DNA of 64,000 bases from a methanogenic archaeon ISO4-H5 (GTDB lineage Archaea; Thermoplasmatota; Thermoplasmata; Methanomassiliicoccales; Methanomethylophilaceae), in NCBI GenBank assembly GCA_001560915.1, contig CP014214.1, forward strand, positions 992,001 to 1,056,000, written 5' to 3'. Both the position numbers and the translations under genes were made by a program. The notes beneath the pieces are model-generated. The model saw only the letters and a list, made by a program, of their open reading frames with translations, had not been told where the DNA came from and ran no database searches. Below, in pieces: positions 34,194 through 42,353 of the stretch; position 1 is the stretch's first letter, and each line of letters starts with the position of its first letter.

Positions 34194-35117
34194 TCACTCG
34201 GAATCTGGCTTTTCCTCACCGCCGTCGAAGGAATCCATCATATGTGCCAGATCGCTGTCCGCATAGGCTTCCACCAGGAAACCGCGGCTGTCGGCCCAAC
34301 GGTCAGTGACCTCGTCGAGGAAATTCTCTGCATATTCCTCCCAGCCCTGACGGTACTCGTCCTCGAGCAGGGTTCCGAGGAGGTCGTCCGACTTGATTCC
34401 GTTGAGATCCGCATAGATGCCGGCGAGGGTATGGACGAATTCCTCCTTGGACGGTTCGATGGCAAGATATCTCTCGGAACCGTCGGATTCCTCGGTGATG
34501 CGTTTCTTCTCGCGGTCGTAATAGAAACCTTCGCTGCCGGTGATGAGCAGGGCGCCGATGGTGGCACCCACATTGAAAGGTATGCGGCCCTCGATCTTAC
34601 CGATGCGTTCCCAGGTCTCGGAGAGCTCCTTGTTCAGAGCCTCGGTGTCCTGACTGTCCTCCACCTCCTGCAGCCACGAGGTAATGTTAGCGCAGGAAGG
34701 ATCCGAGGGATCGTCGCGGACAGACAGGGCCTCCGCATACTCTTCGAGGTCCTTGCATTCCTCCGGAGGGAAGTAGCCTGACGCTTCGAGAATGACAGGC
34801 TTTTCGGTATCCTGGGTCTTTCCCTTCAGGAACATGAGGTCGACGAAGAAGGGTCCGTATTCGTAGGTGATCCTGCTGCCCTCGTAGACCTCTATGGATT
34901 CGTCCGCCTCCTCGAACACACCGAAATCGGCAGGGCCGATTTTCTTGTCACCCACTCTGAAGCAATGTGAGTTCCTCGCACCCCATCCGGCCATAGCTTG
35001 GATTAAAAGATGGAGATCAAGGAAGCTGATGTCCGACGGTACGGAGAACACGCGGAAGGCGGGAGGGGTGATGCCCCTCACCGATGCCCGCAGCCTGTAT
35101 GCCTTCAGGATATTCAC
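34194..35117 (-). CDS. Plasmid pRiA4b ORF-3-like domain protein
   Basis: 307 residues. The N-terminal 110 residues match the pRiA4b ORF-3 domain (AYRLRASVRGITPPAFRVFSVPSDISFLDLHLLIQAMAGW, then CFRVGDKKIG), normally found as a passenger of mobile elements. The rest is an acidic, helical region without recognised family. It is coupled to leuS: its ATG overlaps the leuS stop (ATGA, 4 nt), so it is translated from the same message. Function unknown. Confidence 0.78.
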   Translation of the reverse strand: MNILKAYRLRASVRGITPPAFRVFSVPSDISFLDLHLLIQAMAGWGARNSHCFRVGDKKIGPADFGVFEEADESIEVYEGSRITYEYGPFFVDLMFLKGKTQDTEKPVILEASGYFPPEECKDLEEYAEALSVRDDPSDPSCANITSWLQEVEDSQDTEALNKELSETWERIGKIEGRIPFNVGATIGALLITGSEGFYYDREKKRITEESDGSERYLAIEPSKEEFVHTLAGIYADLNGIKSDDLLGTLLEDEYRQGWEEYAENFLDEVTDRWADSRGFLVEAYADSDLAHMMDSFDGGEEKPDSE

Positions 35118-38014
35118 TCCAGGTAGATGGCGGTCCTTCCGGGGGCCGCGACCTTGGATTTTCCGGCCGGATCGTATTTATCCTCGTCGTCGGCACCGTA
35201 GATTTCAACGGTAAGTCCGACTTCCGCGGAGATGAAATCCTTGGCGGAAAGCAGGAAGGTCTTCTCGTCGAACTCTGCCTGAGCCTTCTTCGCCTCGAGG
35301 TTGCCCCTCTGGAAGTCAATGGCGGTCTTCTTGGCGAAGTCAGACACGGCTTTTCCGTTCTTCTTGAGTTCCTCATCGGCCATGCACTTCTTGGTGAGGT
35401 TGGGTACGGAGAGCTCTCCGGCCTCCGCCATGGCGAGGGCGTCCTTCATAATGTTGACCTTCCAGGCGGGGGAGGTGTAGATGACTGCTTTTGTGATATC
35501 TCCCTTGGCCAGTTTCCTGATCTCGTTGACATCGGAGATGACGTCCTGCACGAACTCCTCTCCGTATTCCGCTGCGGCGGAGACTCCCTCTGCCTCGGGG
35601 AGCTGAGCCTCGGAGACCAGACCCTCGAAGCCTGCCTCCTGCCAGAGTTCCTCGGCTATGTGGGGGGTGACGGGCATCATGGCGTTGATCCAGATGCGGA
35701 GGGCCTTCATCAGGGTGGCCCTGTTCTTTCCGCCGCGCCTCTCGTACCAGCGAAGGTCGTTGGCCATGTCGAAGTAGACGACGGTACACATCTGCCTCAG
35801 GTCATACTTGTCCATGGCGGCCCTGATCTCGTTGAGATGGGTGTTGAACCTGGAGAGGAGCCACTGGTCGATGGGACCTGCTGGCACATCCTCTTCCGAT
35901 GCGATAAGGTCCTCGACGGTGGACATGATCTTCTCGAGTTTCTGCTTGTAGGTGAAGACTACATCCTCGTCCCATTCGACATCCACGAACATGGATGCGA
36001 TGTGTGCGTAGTAGAGCCTCATCGCATCGGCACCGTACTTGGCGACGGCACCGGGGATGGGCTGTGCTCCTCCCTTGGATTTGGAGATCTTGTCCTTGTT
36101 CTTACCGGTGACATACCAGTTGACGACGATTCCCTGGGGGTTCATCTCCTCGGGGAGGATGGCCGCGTGGTTCAGCAGGAACACGGGGAAGTGGACGGTC
36201 ATGTGCTCTTTACCGCCGAGGTTGATGTCTAGGGGGTACCAGTAGAGAACATCCTTCCTGATGTCCTCCACCAGGTCGGCGGGGATGCCGGTGGCGTCGG
36301 ACACTGCTTTGGCGCTTCCCTCTCCCAGAATGACGTAGTCGAAGAAGGCGGGGGTCATCTGCTCGGTCTTGATCCTTCCGCTGTTGCTGTAAAGCGAGAT
36401 GAGGTAGAAGATTGGATAGAGTGTGGAATCGGAAATGGCCTCGATGGTCCACTTGGAGTCGAAGGGGAACTTGGTTCCGAGCCAGTTTCCGAGCCTGACG
36501 CAGGCCCTCTCCCTGTACCAGTCGAGGACACCCTGCACATTCTCGTAGTAATCGGCAGGATAGATGTTCATCTTCCTGGCGTGCTCTTTGGCAATGGAGG
36601 TGAGCTTCTCATCAGCGTAGTTGATGAACCACTGGTCGTCGATCCTCCTGATGTGGACCTGGCGTCCGCACCTGCAGATAACCTCCAGGGTGAGGTCCCT
36701 GAAGAGTTCGGCCTCGCCGGCGTCGATCATGGCCTGCTTCATCTTGTCCTTGGCCTCTTCGACGCGGAGTCCGGCGAACTCGCCGCAGACATCCTTCATG
36801 CGGCCCATGTGGTAGCCATCCTTGTAGATGGTCTTCTTGGCTTCCTCCATGGCCTCCTTGAATTTCTCGGGGTCTTTGATGTCGGGGATCTTCATCTTGG
36901 CGATGATGTCCTTGGCAGGGAAGTCGCCGTAACCCTTGATGGTGATGATGGAAACGGGTTCCACAGCGTCGATGACCTCCTTGGGGATTCCGTAGACGGA
37001 GGTCAGGTCGGGGTTGGCCTTTGCTCTCTCCAGGGCATCCCAGTCGGCGGGTGCGTCTGACGGTACGGAAGTTACGAGTCCGGTACCGATGGCGGGGTCT
37101 ACGAAGTCTGCGGGGAAGACGGGAATCTCCTTGTGGAGCATGGGTGCCCTGCACATGAGTCCGATGAGCTCCTTACCGGCGATGGTTCCGACGGTCTCGA
37201 CACCGTCGAACTGAAGCTGAAGCTTCTCGGCGCACTGAGGACTGACCACCCACTTCTCTCCGTCCTTCTGGACGATGCTGTATTCGATGTCGGGGCGGGC
37301 CCAGAAGCAGACCTGTCCGTAGACAGTCTCGGGCCTGAGAGTGGCCGCCACGAGGAAGAACTTCTTCTCCTCGCACCAGAACTTCAGGAGGGTGTATTCC
37401 TGGGTCTCGGCGAGACCTCCCTTGGAGATATCGGTCTCCGAGGGATCGACGGCGACGGGACCGTGCTCGGGGCAGAAGGGAGCGTAATAAGGCTTCTGGA
37501 TGAGGAGTCCCTTCTCCTTGAGCTTGGTGAACTGCCACTCGATGAACTTCCCGTAGTCGGGATAGAGAGTACAGGTGAACCTCCTCCAGTCGGCGAGGAA
37601 TCCGAACCTCTTCCAGTAGTCGTTCTGGTATACGCCGTTGAAGAAGTTCACGACGTCCATGGGCTCGGTGAGCTTGTCGACGAGGGCGGGGTCGCAGCCG
37701 TTCCTGACCAGGTAGTCCACGGTCTTCTCGTCGTGCTTCTTGATCTTGTTGGCGAGACTGATGCATCCGTTTCCGGTTCCGTGGGTTCCCACAGGGAAGA
37801 GGACGTTGTAGCCGGTGGTCCTCTTGTACCTTCCCAGGGCGTCGGCATAGGTATATCCCCTGAGGTGTCCGACATGAAGGTACCCGGTGATTCCGGGATA
37901 GGCGAAAATGATCATGAATTTGGGTTTGCCGTCCTTCCTCTCGGACTCGTTCAGTTTAGCGTCGGTCCAGGCTTTCTGCCATTTTGCTTCCATCTCTGCG
38001 TAGTCGCGTGCCAT
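35114..38014 (-). CDS. leuS: Leucyl-tRNA synthetase, archaeal type
   Basis: Charges tRNA-Leu. 966 residues, the length of the archaeal/eukaryal enzyme. The HIGH motif is HVGH in GITGYLHVGHLRGYTYAD, and the KMSKS loop is KISKSKGG near residue 655. A CP1 editing domain lies between, and the C-terminal anticodon and accessory domains are present to the end. Start at 38014 after a TATA-like AT-rich stretch; the gene overlaps the following pRiA4b-like gene by 4 nt. Confidence 0.97.
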   Translation of the reverse strand: MARDYAEMEAKWQKAWTDAKLNESERKDGKPKFMIIFAYPGITGYLHVGHLRGYTYADALGRYKRTTGYNVLFPVGTHGTGNGCISLANKIKKHDEKTVDYLVRNGCDPALVDKLTEPMDVVNFFNGVYQNDYWKRFGFLADWRRFTCTLYPDYGKFIEWQFTKLKEKGLLIQKPYYAPFCPEHGPVAVDPSETDISKGGLAETQEYTLLKFWCEEKKFFLVAATLRPETVYGQVCFWARPDIEYSIVQKDGEKWVVSPQCAEKLQLQFDGVETVGTIAGKELIGLMCRAPMLHKEIPVFPADFVDPAIGTGLVTSVPSDAPADWDALERAKANPDLTSVYGIPKEVIDAVEPVSIITIKGYGDFPAKDIIAKMKIPDIKDPEKFKEAMEEAKKTIYKDGYHMGRMKDVCGEFAGLRVEEAKDKMKQAMIDAGEAELFRDLTLEVICRCGRQVHIRRIDDQWFINYADEKLTSIAKEHARKMNIYPADYYENVQGVLDWYRERACVRLGNWLGTKFPFDSKWTIEAISDSTLYPIFYLISLYSNSGRIKTEQMTPAFFDYVILGEGSAKAVSDATGIPADLVEDIRKDVLYWYPLDINLGGKEHMTVHFPVFLLNHAAILPEEMNPQGIVVNWYVTGKNKDKISKSKGGAQPIPGAVAKYGADAMRLYYAHIASMFVDVEWDEDVVFTYKQKLEKIMSTVEDLIASEEDVPAGPIDQWLLSRFNTHLNEIRAAMDKYDLRQMCTVVYFDMANDLRWYERRGGKNRATLMKALRIWINAMMPVTPHIAEELWQEAGFEGLVSEAQLPEAEGVSAAAEYGEEFVQDVISDVNEIRKLAKGDITKAVIYTSPAWKVNIMKDALAMAEAGELSVPNLTKKCMADEELKKNGKAVSDFAKKTAIDFQRGNLEAKKAQAEFDEKTFLLSAKDFISAEVGLTVEIYGADDEDKYDPAGKSKVAAPGRTAIYLE

Positions 38015-38084
38015 CAGGTCACCTTATTACTATACGCGCGTGTAAGAGGAACATATAAAAGTGCTTTATCCTCATCTCTGGGGC

Positions 38085-38663
38085 ATGGACACGGACACCC
38101 TGGAGTTCTACGAGACGAATGCGGAGGCCTATGCGGCGGAGAGCCTCACCCACGACGTCTTGGATATCCGGGGCAGGTTCATTGCCAGGCTTCCCAAGGG
38201 AGCCCGTATCCTCGATCTCGGATGCGGGTCCGGAAGGGATTCGTTCGCATTCTCCAGGCTCGGGTTCGAGACCGTTCCCGTTGATGGTTCGGAAAATATG
38301 TGCAGAGGGGCGGAGAGATACACGGGTCTGCCTGTCAGACACATGAGATTCTCGGAACTCGACTACCGGGCGGAGTTCGACGGCGTATGGGCCTGTGCAT
38401 CGCTGCTGCATGTGCCTTCGGCGGAGCTTCCGATTGTTTTAAATATGGTCAGACAGGCCCTGCGCACCGTCGGGATCTTCTTCTGCTGTTTCAAGGAAGG
38501 GACCTTCGAAGGAGAACGCGACGGACGCTACTACACGGATATGACCTCTGTCAGACTGAAGGAAATGCTCGAGAACTGCGGTTTCTCCGTCATCGATCAG
38601 TGGGAGAACACCGCTTTCGAGACGGGAACCCGCTGGGTGAACGCGGTTTCCCGCAGATTGTAA
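38085..38663 (+). CDS. SAM-dependent methyltransferase
   Basis: 192 residues. Class I methyltransferase: LDLGCGSGRDSFAFSRLG (SAM-binding motif I), then VPVDGSENMC (motif post-I) and MRFSELDYRAEFDGVWACASLLHVP (motif II). The start MDTDTLEFYE (38085) fits typical N-termini better than an upstream GTG. The substrate is unknown. Divergent from leuS. Confidence 0.88.
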   Translation: MDTDTLEFYETNAEAYAAESLTHDVLDIRGRFIARLPKGARILDLGCGSGRDSFAFSRLGFETVPVDGSENMCRGAERYTGLPVRHMRFSELDYRAEFDGVWACASLLHVPSAELPIVLNMVRQALRTVGIFFCCFKEGTFEGERDGRYYTDMTSVRLKEMLENCGFSVIDQWENTAFETGTRWVNAVSRRL

Positions 38664-38682
38664 CGTCAGTAAGACAGGAGTA

Positions 38683-39026
38683 TGTCAGATTGACCCTTGT
38701 CCGACAGAATCGGAACTCCGGAAACGAATCGTTTCCGAGCAAAACACATTGGTTATGGATGAAAATGGATGGAATTACGACTGAATTTATCCCTTTTATT
38801 TATTGATTATATAAATCGAAACTGAAAAGAGTCTCTGTCAGACACGATTAACCTACAAGTGTTTTAATAATACAATATGGATATCATCATTACCGTCTGA
38901 AATCCCGGCTCAGGACCGTGAAAGTTCAGAATCAGGAGTGAAAGATGGAGAATCCCCTCGGTTTGAGGGAGAGGATGTCAGACAAAGTATGGCATCCGTC
39001 AGACATTTTATATACTACGACTGACA
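38683..39026. promoter_or_regulatory. Cluster of TGTCAGA-type sites before RHH gene
   Basis: TGTCAGA or GTCAGAC words occur at 38683-38689, 38836-38843, 38976-38983 and 38998-39004, and reversed at 39021-39026. The last three flank the TATA-like TTTTATATAC (39006-39015). Further copies lie at 39257 inside the gene and at 39450 before the FtsZ-like gene. Likely binding sites of the ribbon-helix-helix protein encoded here. The 416-nt gap 38664-39079 holds no other visible feature. Confidence 0.55.
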
Positions 39027-39079
39027 TGTTACTATTGCAACAGAAGGGGTGGGATCCAACTATTGCAGAAGTGACGGAT

Positions 39080-39436
39080 ATGGTCGATGAAGGAACGAAA
39101 ATCACGATAAGGATGTCCAACGCGGACATTCAGCTCATGGAGGACTTCATGAGTGATCATGATCTCGAGAACCGCAGCGTCTTCATCCGTGACGCAATAC
39201 GCGAGTATATCGCGAACAACAAGACTGAGGCTCAGTCCGATGATAACTCTGTTACCGTCAGACTGAACCCGGTCGTGCTGCAGACACTCGAGAACATGAG
39301 GGCTGACGGAACGATCTACGACTCTGAGAGCTTCATCAGGGAGCTCATCAACACCGCAGTCATTCCCAAGGAGGCAATCGACGACTCGAGGGCACGTGCG
39401 TTCAAGGCTGCACAGCAGTCTTCGCGCATAATGTGA
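39080..39436 (+). CDS. Protein with two ribbon-helix-helix motifs
   Basis: 118 residues. Two CopG/MetJ-like RHH units are visible: TKITIRMSNADIQLMEDFMSDHDLENRSVFIRDAIREYI and SVTVRLNPVVLQTLENMRADGTIYDSESFIRELINTAV, so one chain could form an intramolecular RHH dimer. I chose the ATG at 39080 since the TATA box at 39006 places the transcript start near 39035, excluding the longer frame from 38945. It lies 78 nt upstream of the FtsZ-like gene and shares its repeat motifs, so it likely controls both. Function beyond DNA binding unknown. Confidence 0.8.
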   Translation: MVDEGTKITIRMSNADIQLMEDFMSDHDLENRSVFIRDAIREYIANNKTEAQSDDNSVTVRLNPVVLQTLENMRADGTIYDSESFIRELINTAVIPKEAIDDSRARAFKAAQQSSRIM

Positions 39437-39514
39437 GAGCAGACCAGTATGTCAGAAGGGATGGACCGAAACAAGGAACTGAACTGTTGACAAAGAAAAA
39501 AGGAGAGAATACAG

Positions 39515-40222
39515 ATGAACGCAGTCGAGAAGGACATAGCAGTTTCCGGAGATGCCCGCATAGCCGTTATCGGAATCGGCGGAGCAGGTGTCAGGATCGC
39601 TTCCATGCTCTACGGTAAGATGAGCCGCGTCGGAGTCATTGCCATCAACACCGACAAAAAGGCACTCGAGACCGCGGCTGCGGACACTAGGCTGTATATC
39701 TGCAAGGAAGTCACCAAGGGCCTCGGCACCAACGGCGACCCTGCTCTGGGAAAGAAGTGCGCCCAAATCCACGAAGCGGAGATCACCGCAGCAGTCAGCA
39801 AGTACGATTGCGCCTACATCATCGCAGGTATGGGAGGAGGAACCGGTTCCGGTGCCGCCTCCGTCGTCGCAGAGCTCTGCGACCGTGCCGGTGTCAAGGT
39901 AGGTGCCATCACCATCATGCCCTTCGGTTTCGAGACCGGCAGGAGCATCAAGGCCGCAGAGGGCTACAGGGCACTCCACGCGGTCTGCCAGGACATCGTA
40001 AGATGCGAGAACGACAAAGTTCTCAGCGTCGAGGGAATCAAGACCCTCGACGAGGCCATGAACACCATGAACGAAATGATCGTCAGGAAGGTCGAGCACG
40101 CCATCGAGGATGCTCACGAACTCATCCGCCAGGACATCGCAAAGCGCATGTGCCAGCAGGATGTCTCTCCTGTCACCGAGACCTTCGCGTCCGCGGCGTT
40201 CCAGGCACAGAAATCACTCTAA
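39515..40222 (+). CDS. Short FtsZ/tubulin-like GTPase
   Basis: 235 residues. Tubulin/FtsZ features: IAVIGIGGAGVRIASML at the start, NTDKKALETA, the signature GMGGGTGSGAASVVAEL, then ITIMPFGFETGR. Standard FtsZ is about 350-400 residues. This protein stops soon after the GTPase domain and I cannot find the N-x-D-x-x-D T7 synergy loop needed for GTP hydrolysis between subunits. GGAGA precedes the ATG. It is paired with a RHH regulator. A non-canonical family member for membrane or division-related regulation, rather than the main division ring protein, is likely but inferred. Confidence 0.85.
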   Translation: MNAVEKDIAVSGDARIAVIGIGGAGVRIASMLYGKMSRVGVIAINTDKKALETAAADTRLYICKEVTKGLGTNGDPALGKKCAQIHEAEITAAVSKYDCAYIIAGMGGGTGSGAASVVAELCDRAGVKVGAITIMPFGFETGRSIKAAEGYRALHAVCQDIVRCENDKVLSVEGIKTLDEAMNTMNEMIVRKVEHAIEDAHELIRQDIAKRMCQQDVSPVTETFASAAFQAQKSL

Positions 40223-40260
40223 ACAGAGCCGGTTGCCATCCCGGCGTTTCTCCAATCTTC

Positions 40261-40290
40261 GCCCCGGCTTTCCGGGGCGCCTCCCTTTTC
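40261..40290 (+). terminator. Terminator after FtsZ-like gene
   Basis: GCCCCGG-CTTT-CCGGGGC stem followed by GCCTCCCTTTTC. Confidence 0.7.
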
Positions 40291-40334
40291 ACCGCCAGTT
40301 TTTTGTCCGAGTACCGTTTTCACTTGGTGATAAC

Positions 40335-40958
40335 ATGAAGGTACTCCTCGTAAACGGAAGCCCCCACAAGAACGGATGCACATATACCTCCCTCAGAGAG
40401 GTGGCGGATGCTTTGGAGAAGGAAGGCATCGAGACCGAGATCCATTGGATCGGCAAGGGAGAGATCCCTGGATGCAAAGCATGCGGATACTGCAAGAAGA
40501 AAGGAAAATGCGTCATCGATGACGATCCCAACGAGATCGGGAAGAGAATCGATGAATTCGACGGATTCGTCTTCGGTTCCCCCGTATACTACTCCGGTCC
40601 CGCAGGACAGATCTGCTCTTGGATGGACCGCTTCTTCTATGCCAATGCCGGTAAGATGTGCGGAAAGGTCGGAGCCTGCATAGTCAATGCGAGGAGAGGG
40701 GGCAATTCCGCATCCTTCGAAAGACTCAATCAGTACTTCATGATCTGCAACATGGTCGTTCCCGGTTCGCAGTACTGGAACATGACTCACGGCAACACCG
40801 TGGAGGAAGTCAAGCAGGACGCTGAAGGCCTGCAGACCATGAGGACACTGGGAAGGAATATCGCATGGGTGCTGAAGTGTATCGAGGCAGGCAGGAAAGC
40901 GGGAATAGAGCTCCCGGAGCCTGAACCAAGGGTTCGCACGAACTTCATCGGAAACTGA
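40335..40958 (+). CDS. Flavodoxin-fold iron-sulfur flavoprotein
   Basis: 207 residues. NADPH-dependent FMN reductase-like fold: KVLLVNGSPHKNGCTYTSL (FMN phosphate loop), the Cys motif CKACGYCKKKGKC, then FVFGSPVYYSGPAGQICSWMDR. The ISF-type Cys cluster likely binds 4Fe-4S, as in methanogen Isf proteins that pass electrons under oxidative stress. Starts at the ATG at 40335. Specific partner unknown. Confidence 0.9.
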   Translation: MKVLLVNGSPHKNGCTYTSLREVADALEKEGIETEIHWIGKGEIPGCKACGYCKKKGKCVIDDDPNEIGKRIDEFDGFVFGSPVYYSGPAGQICSWMDRFFYANAGKMCGKVGACIVNARRGGNSASFERLNQYFMICNMVVPGSQYWNMTHGNTVEEVKQDAEGLQTMRTLGRNIAWVLKCIEAGRKAGIELPEPEPRVRTNFIGN

Positions 40959-41009
40959 ATGGATTGTATCCATCCGCGAATACGCTTTAATACCTAAAGC
41001 GGAATTTCG

Positions 41010-41091
41010 ATAATAACCTGATTTGGAGGAAACCAGGCAGGCCTTCGGGCCTAGCGGCCGCTGGCAACGGCGGCCGTGACTTTTTCTATTA
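41010..41091 (+). ncRNA. Candidate short RNA with two hairpins
   Basis: CTTTAATAC (40985-40993) fits a TATA box. About 25 nt later begins a stretch containing AGGCC-TTCG-GGCCT (41039-41052, UUCG tetraloop) and CGGCCG/CGGCCG (41055-41076), ending in TGACTTTTTCTATT. It contains no reading frame. It could be a small RNA, or a long terminator for the flavoprotein gene. Confidence 0.45.
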
Positions 41092-41152
41092 AATTATCTC
41101 GGTGGGATGCAACGTCGGAACATCCTTTAATGAGAAAACTCATGGACACTCG

Positions 41153-41347
41153 ATGGCATATAACATAATGGCCGCCGCCGGAGCGATCATCTTCATTATG
41201 GGACTGTTTTTCCTGAACATCTCCAGACAAAACAGGAACATCAAGAACAGGACCAACAACATCACGCGTGTCGAGCTCTACGGTTCCATAGCGTGCATAA
41301 TAGGACTGATTGTCTGCGTTGCCCTGGCGATATGGTCGATGCTTTGA
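41153..41347 (+). CDS. Small two-helix membrane protein
   Basis: 64 residues, MAYNIMAAAGAIIFIMGLFF then a polar stretch NISRQNRNIKNRTNN and a second helix GSIACIIGLIVCVALAIW. I chose the ATG at 41153; the frame upstream is not protein-like. No family recognised. It lies downstream of the hairpin RNA candidate. Confidence 0.55.
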   Translation: MAYNIMAAAGAIIFIMGLFFLNISRQNRNIKNRTNNITRVELYGSIACIIGLIVCVALAIWSML

Positions 41348-41428
41348 GCATATCGAGCTTCTGGCACATCTCTAAAAACTGACGGTAAGCAGAATACTCC
41401 GTCAAGTATGCTTTTAAAAATAGGGTGT

Positions 41429-41453
41429 GATCCCGCCGGAAACCGGCGGGATC
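41429..41453 (-). terminator. Terminator after flavodoxin gene
   Basis: GATCCCGCCGG/CCGGCGGGATC perfect stem with a 3-nt loop, followed on the minus strand by TATTTTTAAAAG. Confidence 0.75.
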
Positions 41454-41469
41454 GATGTGTTTGTAGTCT

Positions 41470-41859
41470 TCAGAATGAAGAGATGAAGGAATCGACAGGG
41501 TTGCCGGCTTCCTTGACGATCTTCTTTCCTTTGGTGAAGAATACGGCCTTTTGGAAACCCAGCTGGGATGCGATCTTGTCAAGCTGCTTCTGTCCCTTGT
41601 CGTCCTTGTACATGCAGCAAAGGAAGAATGAAGGATCCTTGGCGTCGATGGCCGCTTTGTTCTTGGCAACGAAATCGGAAAGATCGGAAGGGACCTTTCC
41701 TGCCCTGACCCTGGTTCCGATGACAATCTTGTCGAAAGAACCGAGATCGAGTCCAGCAGCTTCCTGAACGGTGACGGCCTTTCCGCCGGTTTTCTCTGCG
41801 ATATACTGGGAAACAGCAGTGGTGTTGCTTCCTCCGGAGTAGATGATTACTGTGGTCAT
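41470..41859 (-). CDS. Flavodoxin-domain protein
   Basis: 129 residues. Begins TTVIIYSGGSNTTAVSQYIAEKTGG, a variant of the flavodoxin phosphate-binding loop, followed by FDKIVIGTRVRAGKVPSDLSDFV as in HemG/flavodoxin_5 proteins. It is shorter than free flavodoxins (about 150) and is probably a single-domain electron carrier. Independent unit with its own terminator. Confidence 0.85.
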   Translation of the reverse strand: MTTVIIYSGGSNTTAVSQYIAEKTGGKAVTVQEAAGLDLGSFDKIVIGTRVRAGKVPSDLSDFVAKNKAAIDAKDPSFFLCCMYKDDKGQKQLDKIASQLGFQKAVFFTKGKKIVKEAGNPVDSFISSF

Positions 41860-42000
41860 GTTAGGTGAATAGAGCTTTAGATTCTTATCATCTTCGTCAT
41901 GGAAAAGATACTGCTGGGTATTCCCGTCTCCGACTCAGCAAATCAGATCATGTCTTCAGCTCGCAGGATGTTCCCGCTCCAAGGATCTATCTGTTCTTTA

Positions 42001-42058
42001 ATAGATAATATTTTATCTATTTTATCAAAAATAGCTATAAATAGATAAAATGTTATCT
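42001..42058 (+). promoter_or_regulatory. hipBA promoter flanked by two palindromes
   Basis: ATAGATAA-TATT-TTATCTAT (42001-42020) and AGATAA-AATG-TTATCT (42043-42058) share the core AGATAA-N4-TTATCT. The TATA box CTATAAATA (42035-42043) sits between them. Such paired operators around the promoter are expected for autoregulation by HipB. The TATA position puts the start of transcription near the hipB ATG, so the transcript is leaderless or nearly so. Confidence 0.65.
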
Positions 42059-42064
42059 TTCATC

Positions 42065-42352
42065 ATGAAAAATTATCTTGAACTCAGCGACATCTTCCAT
42101 GAGAAATCGATGGAAGAAAGAATGGTCGACCTGGCATCGAGATTCAAGGTATACCGCAAAAAGGCTAAACTTACACAGCTCGAACTGGCAGACCGCAGCG
42201 GAGTATCTTATGGATCTATCAAACGCTTCGAGCGGACCGGCAGAATCTCTCTTGAAAGCCTGTGGCAGTTGGCATCCGCTGTCGGATGCGATGATCAGCT
42301 GGATCGTATATTCAGCGCCCCGCCGCTCACAGCCGACGATCTGAGGGGATGA
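42065..42352 (+). CDS. hipB: HipB-like antitoxin/regulator
   Basis: 95 residues. A helix-turn-helix of the XRE type, FKVYRKKAKLTQLELADRSGVSYGSIKRFERTGRISLESLWQLASAVG. It represses its own operon and neutralises HipA in related systems. The start is taken as the ATG at 42065 given the TATA box at 42035; an earlier ATG at 42050 lies inside the operator palindrome. One base separates it from hipA. Confidence 0.88.
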   Translation: MKNYLELSDIFHEKSMEERMVDLASRFKVYRKKAKLTQLELADRSGVSYGSIKRFERTGRISLESLWQLASAVGCDDQLDRIFSAPPLTADDLRG

Positions 42353-42353
42353 C

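Noticed and set aside
38945-39079. Longer N-terminus for the RHH protein
   Set aside because: A TATA box at 39006 within this stretch means the transcript begins downstream of it.
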